Numbered from the stretch's first letter, positions 1-8,305 are shown. The stretch is DNA of 64,000 nucleotides from Cellvibrio sp. (GCA_016712405.1 JADJRD010000014.1:496001-560000); one strand, 5' to 3'. Program-made: numbers and translations. The notes: generated by a model not told the origin, from the letters alone.

Positions 1-43
1 TTATTTTGATGTGTTTAAAACGGTTGTGAATTAAGGTTTGGTT

Positions 44-317
44 ATGGATGACGAGTCACTCAACAAAAGAAAATTACTAGCCAAACAAATTATGGGATTT
101 TTCTTTTGTTTGGAAGGGGTGTTGATAACAGTTATTTTTTTGATTGGATTGGCGATACATTTTTTTGGCGAATAAGGCTGTACATGAATCGGTTTGGTAT
201 GGTGCAATTTATTCTTTCAAAGAGTGCAATGCTGACGTGTTTATTGGTAATCAAAAAATTTCCGATGTTCTGTGCCTGCAGTCATTGTATATTCCTTTTT
301 TTAGTCAAATCAATTGA
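44..317 (+). pseudogene. small membrane-anchored hypothetical protein, probably frameshifted
   Basis: I do not recognise this gene. An ATG at 44 opens a 43-codon frame with a charged start followed by a strongly hydrophobic segment (about residues 17-41), ending at a TAA at 173-175. From 168 the +1 frame stays open to a TGA at 315-317 and adds about 49 plausible residues with two cysteines. Removing one G of the GG at 167-168 joins the two into an about 90-residue protein with one N-terminal membrane segment. An overlapping frame at 106-369 has no comparable pattern, so I left it out. The evidence is composition only. Confidence 0.4.
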
Positions 318-369
318 AAAATATCAGAGTGTCGCGTGTCAACATTTTCTACACCCAAGCACACATTAA

Positions 370-657
370 CGTAGGTACGATTAGCGCAGCGTAATCGTAC
401 GCATGTTACTCGCCACGTAATCGTACGCCCGTTATTCACCGGTTTCTATTTTTACGCTGCCATCCCCACACCAGTTGGCAGGGTAAATTCCTGCTTTACA
501 TATTTATGAAATGTTGAGTAAGGCCAGCAGGTTGACAGTAAAAAACCATGTGGAGACGGGTATGTGTAAGCGGCGATAATTGGGCATTTCCTTGCCTCCT
601 GAATTTTGGCGATGGGTTTTTCATGCGTACGCTCACGCTGCGCTAATCGTACCTACG
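370..657. repeat. REP-like inverted repeat pair in a gene-poor stretch
   Basis: A 36-base block at 370-405 recurs as its reverse complement at 622-657 with about three differences. Each arm is itself partly palindromic (GTACGATTA against TAATCGTAC), as in REP elements, and a partial third copy follows at 413-424. The roughly 215 bases between the arms hold no convincing gene. A degenerate relative lies near 2270-2300. From 318 to about 790 I see nothing else that I can support. Confidence 0.6.
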
Positions 658-791
658 GGCTATTAAACGTAAATCAGTTTATTTTTAACGGCAGGGCAAA
701 AGCTCAGGAATTCTTTTGCCCTATTGACTCAGGACGGCTAATGAGTGACCCCAATCAATTATTGACCCCAATTATTAGCTTGATTTTATTT

Positions 792-807
792 GACAACGAT
801 TGTTGAC
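792..807. promoter_or_regulatory. candidate operator upstream of the tetR-type gene
   Basis: GACAACGATTGTTGAC is an imperfect 16-base palindrome 57 bases before the regulator's start. It matches 13 of 16 positions of the palindrome at 1466-1481 in front of the next operon. A shared site at both promoters fits autoregulation plus control of the downstream pair by the TetR-family protein. The match is seen in the sequence; regulator binding is inferred. Confidence 0.5.
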
Positions 808-863
808 AAATTGTGCCCTGCCCATTAATCTTAGGAAAATTACAATTTTAGGGGGTTTTAGCC

Positions 864-1449
864 GTGGGACGACAGCTGGAGTTCGAGCCGGGTGAAGCTT
901 TACAGAAAGCAATGGTTGCTTTCTGGAGCAAAGGCTACGAACGGACATCCGTTTCCGATCTTGAAAACAGCACCGGTATTGGACGCAAGAGTCTCTACCG
1001 AATGTTTGAAGGTAAGGAACAGCTGTTTCTTGCTGTGTTGGTAAATTACCAGCATCTCATGGCAAAGCAGAACTTGAGCGCTCTTATGCGGGCTGAGGCT
1101 GACGTCGCCGATATACAGGGCCTTCTCGACAAGCTCGTGTCCAGCGCGTCCACATCTGAGGGCTCGATGGGGTGCCTTATCTGCAATACAGCCGTAGAAT
1201 TTGGTCGCGAGAACGAAGCAATCGCCAATCATGTGGAAGCTTTTTTTTACGCAAATCCGCCGTGCGCTTCTCAATGCTCTGAAAGGGGCAATTGCCAAAA
1301 AGCAGATTGAGCTAACCCCGTCGGAAGTAACAGCAGAAGTAAACTTTCTGTTTGGAATTATTCAGAGTCTTTGTGTGCTTGGACGCGCTGGAGTTTCAAA
1401 AAACACTCTGAACGATGTTGTCAGCACAGCCTTAAAAAGACTGGGTTGA
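864..1449 (+). pseudogene. TetR/AcrR-family transcriptional regulator with a frameshift
   Basis: A GTG start at 864 follows a GGGGG ribosome-binding stretch at 851-855. Residues 1-60 form a TetR helix-turn-helix (SVSDLENSTGIGRKSLYRMF), followed by an alpha-helical ligand-binding domain. The frame breaks in a run of eight T at 1241-1248. With seven T the protein continues through the C-terminal helices to a TGA at 1447-1449, giving about 194 residues, normal for the family. It is therefore either a homopolymer error or a recent inactivation. It probably represses itself and the downstream SRPBCC/DUF2892 genes through the paired palindromes. The unit looks more GC-rich than its surroundings, which suggests transfer. 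Confidence 0.75.
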
Positions 1450-1465
1450 TTTTTTTTGCCCAAAA

Positions 1466-1481
1466 GACAGCGATCGTTGTC
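1466..1481. promoter_or_regulatory. candidate operator of the SRPBCC/DUF2892 operon
   Basis: GACAGCGATCGTTGTC is a palindrome with one mismatched pair, 24 bases before the SRPBCC start codon, and closely resembles the site at 792-807. It is a plausible binding site of the adjacent TetR-family regulator. Confidence 0.5.
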
Positions 1482-1504
1482 ATATTATGTGAGGATACGG
1501 AGAC

Positions 1505-1936
1505 ATGAAGAGAACCACTAAAGTTTCGTTAACAGTACAAATACCTGCAGCGAGTGCTTGGCATGTCATCTCCAAAGGTGGCGACGTCCATCACTGGTTC
1601 GGAGCTGTAATTACTGCCTGTGAGCTCAATGGTGATGGCGTTGGTGCACAACGTTCATGTGTCATGGCAGACGGAGCCAAGCTTGAAGAGAAGATCATTG
1701 CTGTAGACCACAACTTGCGTCGCTTCGTTTATGCAGTCAATCAGCACCCATTGCCCGCTAGCAATGTGGTCGGGACAGTTGTTGTGAGTGACTTAGACGA
1801 CAATACAGCAACCATTCAATGGGGCGCTGAGTATGAATGCGATGAGCAATATTTCGAAATGATAGACCAAATGTTAGCTGGTCTATACGAACAGGGTATC
1901 CGTTCGCTTGAAACCTATTGCCGCCAAGCGGCCTAA
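1505..1936 (+). CDS. SRPBCC-family (START-like) protein
   Basis: This 143-residue protein has the outline of the SRPBCC/polyketide-cyclase-like family: an N-terminal strand, a helix with a WHVISKGGDVHHWF-type segment, a run of beta strands, and a long C-terminal helix (about residues 112-140). Members bind hydrophobic ligands in a cavity, and the specific ligand cannot be read from the sequence. It lies 56 bases after the tetR-type gene and 16 bases before a small membrane protein, so the three look like a stress-response unit. The family call is fairly secure; the function is unknown. Confidence 0.7.
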   Translation: MKRTTKVSLTVQIPAASAWHVISKGGDVHHWFGAVITACELNGDGVGAQRSCVMADGAKLEEKIIAVDHNLRRFVYAVNQHPLPASNVVGTVVVSDLDDNTATIQWGAEYECDEQYFEMIDQMLAGLYEQGIRSLETYCRQAA

Positions 1937-1952
1937 TCCAGGAGAAAATGCA

Positions 1953-2201
1953 ATGTCAATTAAAGCAATTCTAGCCACAAAAAATGTAGCTGTATGGGAC
2001 AGGATACTACGCGCACTGCCTGCGCTAATTGTGGGTTGGGCTTGGTACACTGGGCTTGTAGACGGCGGTCTCGCCATCACACTTGCAGTGCTCGCAGTCA
2101 TGTTATTCGTTACCACCTTAACTGGAGCATGTAGTCTTTATTACATGCTTGGCTGGTCAACTTGCCCTATTAGCCGGCGCACGAAACACGACAACTTGTA
2201 A
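1953..2201 (+). CDS. DUF2892/YgaP-type small inner-membrane protein
   Basis: The start ATG at 1953 is chosen because an AGGAG lies just upstream at 1940-1944; an earlier in-frame ATG at 1908 is inside the preceding gene. The 82-residue product begins with an amphipathic segment containing WDRILR, followed by two hydrophobic helices (about residues 19-37 and 39-58) and a GACSLYYMLGWSTCPI tail. This is the layout of the DUF2892 family, which also forms the membrane part of YgaP-like rhodaneses. It is probably co-transcribed with the SRPBCC gene. Function unknown. Confidence 0.75.
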   Translation: MSIKAILATKNVAVWDRILRALPALIVGWAWYTGLVDGGLAITLAVLAVMLFVTTLTGACSLYYMLGWSTCPISRRTKHDNL

Positions 2202-2334
2202 TCGGATGAAAGCGGGCTCGGTCTAACAATTCGTTCAGCCGACCCCTCATAGTGACGTCGCCCACGTGTTTTACGCTACGCCAGAATCGTAGCTCCGACG
2301 GTTTAAATTTTTGTGGCTTTCCTTGTGCTGTCAT
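2170..2334 (-). pseudogene. truncated downstream partner of the XRE regulator
   Basis: An ATG at 2334 overlaps the stop of the XRE gene by four bases (ATGA), the usual sign of translational coupling. The frame begins MTAQGKPQKFKPSELRFW and runs for 54 codons, but its second half is antisense to the DUF2892 gene end and crosses the attC-like site, so only the first 20 or so codons look native. XRE genes of this type commonly precede a HipA-like toxin. The remaining sequence is too short to say that this was one. Confidence 0.25.
2221..2244 (+). other. half attC-like (integron cassette) site
   Basis: GTCTAACAATTCG followed by TTCAGCCGACC has the form of the R'' and L'' boxes of integron attC sites (RYYYAAC, then the conserved CAATTCGTTCA-GCCGAC). 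It begins 19 bases after the stop codon of the DUF2892 gene, where a cassette attC would sit. The partner L'/R' half (ending in GTTRRRY) is not found downstream, so the site appears truncated. The resemblance is seen directly; that these genes once travelled as a cassette is inference. Confidence 0.4.
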
Positions 2335-2669
2335 TTTGTCCCTCTTTTACGCTTGGTATTTTTCAATTCAGCCATTGAAGCCGGTTGCTCTGGTGTAAAG
2401 AGGGCGGCAACAGGCGCGAGCTGATCAAGTGCCACTGCAAGCAGAATCATAGATTCCAAGGTAATTGAACCGCTGACTTCAAAGCGCTTGATGGAGGATT
2501 CAGACACACCGGACAACTCGGCCAGCGTCTTGCGTGACAAATTCTTGGCCAGCCGCAACTGTTTGGCATTTTGCCCCAAGGAGCGAGCAAGCTCGGCGGG
2601 GGAATAAAGCAAATGTGTGAGTGACACTATATTATCCCGAAATGTCAAATGGTCATATTTGACCAACAA
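2331..2669 (-). CDS. XRE-family helix-turn-helix regulator (HipB-like)
   Basis: The 112-residue product has a Cro/C1-type helix-turn-helix at about residues 28-85, with recognition helix SRKTLAELSGVSESSIKRFE, and a basic tail (KNTKRKRGTK). The layout resembles HipB-type antitoxins that precede a toxin gene, and a four-base overlap with a truncated downstream frame supports a former two-gene unit. An alternative GTG start 15 codons in would move the palindrome at 2650-2665 outside the gene. It probably acts as an autorepressor; its partner seems to be lost. Confidence 0.65.
   Translation of the reverse strand: MLVKYDHLTFRDNIVSLTHLLYSPAELARSLGQNAKQLRLAKNLSRKTLAELSGVSESSIKRFEVSGSITLESMILLAVALDQLAPVAALFTPEQPASMAELKNTKRKRGTK
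2650..2665. promoter_or_regulatory. perfect inverted repeat at the start of the XRE gene
   Basis: TGGTCA-TATT-TGACCA is a perfect 6-base inverted repeat with a 4-base spacer at the 5' end of the XRE gene. If translation starts at the downstream GTG, this site lies just before the gene and would suit an autoregulatory operator. Confidence 0.4.
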
Positions 2670-2829
2670 TAGTACTTATTAGTTAATAATTTGCTATAAA
2701 TGACCTATAAAATTAATTCGGCGCCTTATCCCCGCGGCAACCTCTACAACATTAAATCCACAAAGCATTAGGCTCAAGGCCGCAGGCCAGATGACCATGC
2801 AAGTCTGAGTGAATTGGGTTTATAAATGA

Positions 2830-3120
2830 CTAAACAAAAACATCAATAACCGATTTACGAATAGAAGTGGAATCAGCAACGGCATTAAAAATGCGACTCA
2901 CTGGATCAGTATTTTGTGGGGCGCGTTTCCCTGTATTTTTTGCATCGCTGGCTTTTTCGGGTGGAGCAATCAGGGGCGGGGGTGTTTGAACGGAATATTG
3001 ATTGGGCTTTTGTGGGTCGAGCTTGGCTTCCAGTGTTACAGCCGCTTCTGATGGGTTAGTGCGTGTGCGGAACACACCGTAACCCAGAGAGGAATAGCCC
3101 AAGTAATCGCCAATCACCAT
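2830..3120 (-). CDS. hypothetical protein with proline-rich middle
   Basis: This 96-residue protein is not recognised. It begins MVIGDYLGYSSLGYGVFRTR, contains an ordered-looking NPSEAAVTLEAKL segment, a proline/lysine-rich middle (residues 38-72), and a helical C-terminus (PVSRIFNAVADSTSIRKSVI). It has no signal peptide and no obvious membrane segment. It stands alone between the XRE regulator and ychF on the same strand. The ordered ends make it more likely a real gene than a chance frame. Confidence 0.45.
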   Translation of the reverse strand: MVIGDYLGYSSLGYGVFRTRTNPSEAAVTLEAKLDPQKPNQYSVQTPPPLIAPPEKASDAKNTGKRAPQNTDPVSRIFNAVADSTSIRKSVIDVFV

Positions 3121-3222
3121 AATGGAAGACCTGTTGAGTGCTTGGGCAGTATAGTCAGTTTATTGCGTGCTTCTTAGAATAATTGCTTAAATCAAAACCA
3201 GGTTTTTAGTGCAAAAGAGGCA

Positions 3223-4314
3223 TCACACGTTAAACAAAAAGTGCATGACATCGCCATCTTTCACAATATATTCCTTGCCTTCTTTGCGAGATTTACCGGC
3301 GGTTTTTGCGCCCTGTTCGCCTTTGTATTGAATGAAATCTTCATAGGCAATGGTTTCTGCGCGAATAAAACCTTTTTCGAAGTCGGTGTGAATAACGCCG
3401 GCGGCTTGAGGTGCGGTTGCACCAACCGGAATTGTCCAAGCACGAACTTCTTTGACGCCAGCAGTGAAATAAGTTTGCAGGCCCAATAATTGATAACCGG
3501 CACGAATCACGCGATTTAATCCCGGTTCTTCCATGCCCATTTCGTCGAGAAATTCTTTTTTGTCATCGCCATCCAGTTCTGCAATGTCGGCTTCGAGTTT
3601 GTTGCAGATGGGCACCACAATGGATTTTTCTTCAGCGGCAATTTTTCTCACTGTGTCGAGGTGCGGATTATTTTCAAATCCATTCTCTGACACGTTGGCG
3701 ATATACATAGTCGGTTTAAGAGTGAGCAGATTAATCTCTTTCAGCATCGCAACTTCGTCTTTATCTAAATTGAAAGAGCGAAGTGGTTTGGCTTCATTCA
3801 AATGCGGTTGGATTTTTTCTAAAAGCGATTTCATGGCAACTGCATGTTTGTCGCCGCTCTTGGCGGATTTGGCAAAGCGATTCAGTGCTTTTTCTACAGC
3901 ATCCAAATCGGCCAGTGCCAATTCGGTGTTGATCACATCGATATCGGCCGCTGGATTTACCTTGTTGGCAACGTGAATCACATTGTCATCGTCAAAACAG
4001 CGAACGACATGGGCGATAGCATCAGTTTCACGGATGTTTGCCAGAAACTTATTTCCAAGCCCTTCGCCTTTTGAAGCGCCGGCAACAATCCCGGCAATGT
4101 CGATAAATTCCATAGTAGTAGGGACTATGCGTTCAGGTTTGACCAGCTCAGCCAGTTTGTCCTGACGAGGATCGGGTACCGCGACAATTCCGGCATTGGG
4201 TTCGATAGTGCAAAAGGGGAAGTTTTCGGCACTGATACCGGCATTGGTGAGTGCATTGAATAAGGTTGATTTGCCGACGTTAGGAAGGCCGACTATGCCG
4301 CAATTAAAGCCCAT
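3223..4314 (-). CDS. ychF: redox-regulated ATPase / Obg-family protein YchF
   Basis: YchF (OLA1) is a cytosolic P-loop NTPase of the TRAFAC class that prefers ATP, binds ribosomes and is linked to oxidative-stress regulation. The 363-residue length is typical. The G1 loop GLPNVGKSTLFNALT is at residues 8-22 and the G3 region DIAGIVAGASKGEGLG at about 73-88. The adenine-specificity region (NVSE instead of NKxD) follows at about 207, and the C-terminal TGS-like domain ends in GKEYIVKDGDVMHFLFNV. It is the distal member of the pth-rplY-prs neighbourhood on the same strand, separated from it by an inserted opposite-strand gene. Confidence 0.95.
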   Translation of the reverse strand: MGFNCGIVGLPNVGKSTLFNALTNAGISAENFPFCTIEPNAGIVAVPDPRQDKLAELVKPERIVPTTMEFIDIAGIVAGASKGEGLGNKFLANIRETDAIAHVVRCFDDDNVIHVANKVNPAADIDVINTELALADLDAVEKALNRFAKSAKSGDKHAVAMKSLLEKIQPHLNEAKPLRSFNLDKDEVAMLKEINLLTLKPTMYIANVSENGFENNPHLDTVRKIAAEEKSIVVPICNKLEADIAELDGDDKKEFLDEMGMEEPGLNRVIRAGYQLLGLQTYFTAGVKEVRAWTIPVGATAPQAAGVIHTDFEKGFIRAETIAYEDFIQYKGEQGAKTAGKSRKEGKEYIVKDGDVMHFLFNV

Positions 4315-4498
4315 AACTTGATCCAGAAATCTAAAAGATGTTGAAAATAAGAGGGTGCCGATTATACATACTTTACTTGGGCAAGGGCTTAGGGTTGGAA
4401 GAATTTGCTCAGCGGCTAATGCTTATATGGATAATCAGCGGGCAATGGTAGCATGTGAAAAATTATGGCTTGTTTTTAGGTTTTTAAGAGCAGTTAGA

Positions 4499-7018
4499 AT
4501 GAAGAAAATGCAATTGCCCCATGTACTACTCTATCTCGGTTTAATGCTTCTTACCGCTTGTGGTGGCGGTGGCGGAGGAGATTCAGATTCACCTGTGAAT
4601 TCATCCTCAGGGCAGATTTCTCAATCAGTGACGTCAAGCTCGCAGGCTCTATCGGTTGCTAGCAGCAATGCTTCTGTTATTAGCTCGGCAAGTTCCTACA
4701 GTCGAATGCTTTCTTCGTCGTCGAGTTTGTCAGGGGTCTCGAGTTCTTTATCCAGTTCCAGTTTATCGAGTTTGGTCTCTGTATCTTCAATGAGCAGTGT
4801 TGCGACTTCGAGCAGTTCTTCGAGCCTATCTTCGAGTCTATCTTCGAGTCTATCTTCGAATCTATCTTCGAGTCGTTCCAGTTCTTTGAGTTCCAGTAGT
4901 TCAAGTTTGATCAGTTCATCCAGCACTTCGAGCAGCTCTGCTGGCAATTTGCCCAGCGCAAGACAAGTCAAAAAATCCATTAATTATTCAAATAGCAGTT
5001 CAACAGTGCGTATTCGTTTTTTGGAATACACGCCAGAAGATTATGCAACTGCGACCACAAAAAAATATCCCTTATTAGTGTTTGCGCATGGATCTGGTGA
5101 GAGGTCGCAAAATGATGATCCATCGGCTGATGCAACTGAATATGCCCGAATTATGGTGAATGGCCCGCCTAAACATATTAATCAAAATCACAATATGTGT
5201 TTTACGGTGGAGGGCGTTGAATCCTGTTTTATTGTGATATCACCTCAGTCTCCTCAAGTTAACAGTTGGTGGAGTGTTGAGCATATTCGTGCAGTATTTG
5301 ATTACGCAAAAACTAATTTACGGGTGGATACGTCACGAATTTATATGACGGGTTTATCCATGGGCGGTGGTATTACTTGGGCCTATGCGCGTTCGCAACG
5401 CAGTAATCCGAAAAATTTTTATGCCGCAGAATTAGCTGCGATTGTGCCGATTGCGGGTGCAGATCAAGTCAGTAATGCGGCATGCAACATGTCGAAAGAA
5501 GCGATTCCTGTTTGGGCTTTCCATGGCACAGAAGATCGTTCTGTGTCGATTGATCGTTCACGCGAATTTGTTGATGCAATAAATGGGATTCTTATCAACA
5601 AAACCATAAATACTACGGCTGTGAATGTGCAATGCACAGTTAATCCTCAAGCCGCACTCTTAACGGAATTTGCAGGTGTAGGGCATGATTCTTGGTCAAC
5701 AACTTACAATCCCAGTAATCGCTTCAGTTTAACGACAAAACAGTTGGATTCTTCCGGGGTCAATATTTACGAGTGGTTGTTAAGCCACAAAAGACCTAAC
5801 GCGGAATTATTAAAAAATGGGGAGCGGGTGATCAGCCCCGGCACCTATCAAACATTGGGTGTTTCGAATGTCGGTTTGCCTTATGCCTGGGGCTCCAATC
5901 GAGCGGGTCAATTGGGGGTAGGAAATAACGATGTTGGTCTTAAATACAGCACACCTCAACTGAATACAGCAATTGATGATGAGTTAGTGGCTGTTTCTGC
6001 TGGCGGTTATCAGGGCATGGCATTGAACAGAGGTGGTCGCGTTTACACCTTTGGTGTTAACGATACTGGTCAGCGGGGTAATGGTGCTATTAGCACTGAC
6101 AATGATGGAGCTCCCTATTTGGTGAACGGATTGCACAAAGTGGTTGCCATATCGAGTGGAGCAAGGCACAACCTGGCGTTAAACACGGAAGGAAAAGTTT
6201 ACGCATGGGGAATGAATGAAAATGGACAAGTGGGAGCCAGCCCAATCAATACCACGACGACAGGTTGTAGTGGTGCAATAGGCGGTGTGGCTAGTCAGTA
6301 TCATGTGACATCACCTTACGAAGTGCCCATCCCAACAAAAGTCAGTCAGATCTCTGCAGGATATTGCTTCAATCTAGCGCTCGATGAAAATGGAGACGTC
6401 TGGAGTTGGGGCTTTGGAGACTATTTGGCGGCAGCCTTGGGGCATGGCAATCAAACTTATCAATCACTGCGTACACCGACCAAAATTTCCACACTCAGTA
6501 ATATTGTCGGTATTGCGGCAGGTGAAGGTTGTGCTTATGCCGTCAACAATCAAGGACAAATCTGGGCTTGGGGAATTAATCGATTGGGTTGTGTGGGTGA
6601 TGGCACAACAAACATTATTACCTCACCCAAAATCTTGGCGATTACCGACGTCAAAAAAGTTGTCGCGCGTGCAGCGGGTGCTTATGCATTAACAAACTCA
6701 GGCCAGCTTTGGTCATGGGGTGAAACCATGTATGGATCGGTTGGAAATGGCACCTACGTTAATTTGCCACTTCTCAACGATTCCAATCGTCTTTTGCAGT
6801 CTTCTCCTGTGCAAATTACCAGCCTTGGTAATGTAAGAGATGTAATGACGGGCAGCTCATCCAATCATGTTTTTGTACAGCTCACTAATGGAGAAATTTG
6901 GACTTGGGGTAGAAATAAATCCGGGAATTTAGGTAATGGCGAAATCGGTGATGCCGACAGTACGAATCAAACGCCTGACGATAAAAATAAACCTTCGCCA
7001 GTAAAAATTGTGTTTTGA
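4499..7018 (+). CDS. secreted lipoprotein: poly-Ser linker, CE1-like esterase, RCC1 propeller
   Basis: The ATG at 4499 gives a lipoprotein signal peptide ending in LLTAC, so I prefer it to an upstream in-frame ATG at 4355. After Cys comes a glycine run, then about 90 residues that are mostly serine (about 58-150), partly encoded by 12-base tandem repeats at 4819-4875. Such linkers are typical of Cellvibrio and relatives. Next is an alpha/beta-hydrolase with HGSGERS at about 197, nucleophile elbow GLSMGG (Ser287) and a GVGHDSW His near 396, as in CE1-type feruloyl/acetyl-xylan esterases. The C-terminal 380 residues are repeated AWGxNxxGQLG-type RCC1 blades. The predicted product is an outer-membrane or secreted polysaccharide esterase. 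The RCC1 part may bind a ligand, but that is not established. Confidence 0.8.
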   Translation: MKKMQLPHVLLYLGLMLLTACGGGGGGDSDSPVNSSSGQISQSVTSSSQALSVASSNASVISSASSYSRMLSSSSSLSGVSSSLSSSSLSSLVSVSSMSSVATSSSSSSLSSSLSSSLSSNLSSSRSSSLSSSSSSLISSSSTSSSSAGNLPSARQVKKSINYSNSSSTVRIRFLEYTPEDYATATTKKYPLLVFAHGSGERSQNDDPSADATEYARIMVNGPPKHINQNHNMCFTVEGVESCFIVISPQSPQVNSWWSVEHIRAVFDYAKTNLRVDTSRIYMTGLSMGGGITWAYARSQRSNPKNFYAAELAAIVPIAGADQVSNAACNMSKEAIPVWAFHGTEDRSVSIDRSREFVDAINGILINKTINTTAVNVQCTVNPQAALLTEFAGVGHDSWSTTYNPSNRFSLTTKQLDSSGVNIYEWLLSHKRPNAELLKNGERVISPGTYQTLGVSNVGLPYAWGSNRAGQLGVGNNDVGLKYSTPQLNTAIDDELVAVSAGGYQGMALNRGGRVYTFGVNDTGQRGNGAISTDNDGAPYLVNGLHKVVAISSGARHNLALNTEGKVYAWGMNENGQVGASPINTTTTGCSGAIGGVASQYHVTSPYEVPIPTKVSQISAGYCFNLALDENGDVWSWGFGDYLAAALGHGNQTYQSLRTPTKISTLSNIVGIAAGEGCAYAVNNQGQIWAWGINRLGCVGDGTTNIITSPKILAITDVKKVVARAAGAYALTNSGQLWSWGETMYGSVGNGTYVNLPLLNDSNRLLQSSPVQITSLGNVRDVMTGSSSNHVFVQLTNGEIWTWGRNKSGNLGNGEIGDADSTNQTPDDKNKPSPVKIVF

Positions 7019-7026
7019 TATTGTTT

Positions 7027-7605
7027 TTATTGTGTGTGTAAATTCTTCATGGCTTTATTCCAATCACCTGCTATCGCATCGGGCATGCAATCAGTCGCTT
7101 TTGTGATTGATTTTTCAATTAATTCTTGTTCTGCGGCGGGTGCTCTTTTTAAAACAAAATTAGCCACTTGCGCCGCAACACCCGGATGACCGATGCCCAA
7201 ACGCAAACGTACAAAATTTGGGTTGTTGCCGAGTGCGGCGATAATATCTTTTAAGCCATTGTGACCACCGTGGCCGCCACCTTGTTTAAAACGTGCAACA
7301 CCGGGTGCTAAATCCAGTTCATCGTGTGCAACTAAAATGGCTTCAGTTGGGATCTTAAAAAAATTTGCCAATGCGCCAACTGCTTGTCCGCTGCGATTCA
7401 TATAGGTAGTCGGAATCAACAAACGAATTTCTTGGCCTTGAAATTGTGTTTTTGCTGTAAATCCAAAATATTTATTATCCATCATTAAATTCGCACCGCA
7501 TTTTCTGGCAAATGCTCGCACAAAATCTTCGCCAGCATTGTGGCGGGAATTTTCATATTCGCTGCCTGGATTTCCGAGGCCGACAATCAGTTGAATATTG
7601 GGCAT
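7027..7605 (-). CDS. pth: peptidyl-tRNA hydrolase
   Basis: Pth releases tRNA from prematurely dropped peptidyl-tRNA in the cytosol and is essential in most bacteria. The 192-residue length is normal. Visible motifs are LIVGLGNPGSEYENSRHNAG at 6-25 with the catalytic His22, PTTYMNRSGQAV at about 65-76, HDELDL at about 93, and the GGHGGHNGLKD loop at about 108-118. It lies downstream of rplY, separated by a strong hairpin terminator, in the usual rplY-pth order. Confidence 0.96.
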   Translation of the reverse strand: MPNIQLIVGLGNPGSEYENSRHNAGEDFVRAFARKCGANLMMDNKYFGFTAKTQFQGQEIRLLIPTTYMNRSGQAVGALANFFKIPTEAILVAHDELDLAPGVARFKQGGGHGGHNGLKDIIAALGNNPNFVRLRLGIGHPGVAAQVANFVLKRAPAAEQELIEKSITKATDCMPDAIAGDWNKAMKNLHTQ

Positions 7606-7644
7606 GATGAATTCAATTTTTTAAATGACCTACGCAAATTCAAT

Positions 7645-7679
7645 AAAAAAGGGCAGAGTCCGAAGAGTCTGCCCTTTTT
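7645..7679 (-). terminator. intrinsic terminator between rplY and pth
   Basis: AAAAAGGGCAGA and TCTGCCCTTTTT form a hairpin of at least seven GC-rich pairs extended by A-T pairs, with T-runs on both strands. It lies after rplY and before pth on the minus strand, so it probably attenuates read-through into pth. Confidence 0.8.
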
Positions 7680-7693
7680 GGTTAACGCAAGAA

Positions 7694-8305
7694 TTAAGCC
7701 TCTTCGCTTTCTTCTGCAGCACCTTTTGGTTTCACAATGGTGGCAACTGCCAAGTTGTGTGATTCACCTTTTAACAGATCCGCAGATGTTACACCTGATG
7801 GTAACTTCAGATCGGAAATGTGAATGATTTGACCAATTTCAGTATCAATCAAATCCACTTCAATGAACTCTGGCAAATTGTGTGGCAAGCACACAATGTC
7901 CAATTGAGTCAGGTTGTGAACCACTTTACCACCTTGAATTTTCACTGCTTTACTCGCTGCTTCGTTGATGAAGTGGAGTGGTACATGAGTGTGAACTTTG
8001 GTGGATTTGTCGATACGCAAAAAGTCAGCGTGTAACACAACTGGCTTTGAAGGGTGACGTTGTAAATCTTTCAAAATCACATCTTCTGCTTTGCCATCAA
8101 CATTCAAGCTGATGATGTGTGAGTAGAAAGATTCGTGTTGTAAATGCTTCGACAATTCATTGTGCGAAACACTAACGTTTTGCGGATCTTTTTTACCGCC
8201 ATAAATAATGGCAGGTACTTGATCAGCCAAACGACGCAGGCGGCGGCTCGCACCTTTCCCCATGTCGTTACGTGCTGTGGCGTCTAATTTAAAGTCTTCA
8301 GACAT
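7694..8305 (-). CDS. rplY: 50S ribosomal protein L25 (general stress protein Ctc type)
   Basis: L25 binds 5S rRNA in the large subunit. At 203 residues this is the long Ctc form: an N-terminal L25 beta-barrel (to about residue 95, including RRLADQVPAIIYGG) and a C-terminal TL5-type domain ending in an acidic tail (EESEEA). It follows prs on the same strand and precedes pth, a conserved order in gammaproteobacteria. The ATG at 8303-8305 is preceded by GAGAGGAC-like ribosome-binding sequence. Confidence 0.95.
   Translation of the reverse strand: MSEDFKLDATARNDMGKGASRRLRRLADQVPAIIYGGKKDPQNVSVSHNELSKHLQHESFYSHIISLNVDGKAEDVILKDLQRHPSKPVVLHADFLRIDKSTKVHTHVPLHFINEAASKAVKIQGGKVVHNLTQLDIVCLPHNLPEFIEVDLIDTEIGQIIHISDLKLPSGVTSADLLKGESHNLAVATIVKPKGAAEESEEA

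Noticed and set aside
106..369. 87-codon plus-strand frame
   Set aside because: It overlaps the better-supported start at 44 and its composition is not protein-like.
606..806. 66-codon plus-strand frame
   Set aside because: It starts inside the REP-like repeat, lacks a ribosome-binding site and has no recognisable domain.
4819..4875. Regular 12-base repeats, possible CRISPR
   Set aside because: The repeats are contiguous without spacers and encode serine in frame.
4680..4980. Two minus-strand frames opposite the poly-Ser tract
   Set aside because: They are low-complexity mirror images of the serine codons.
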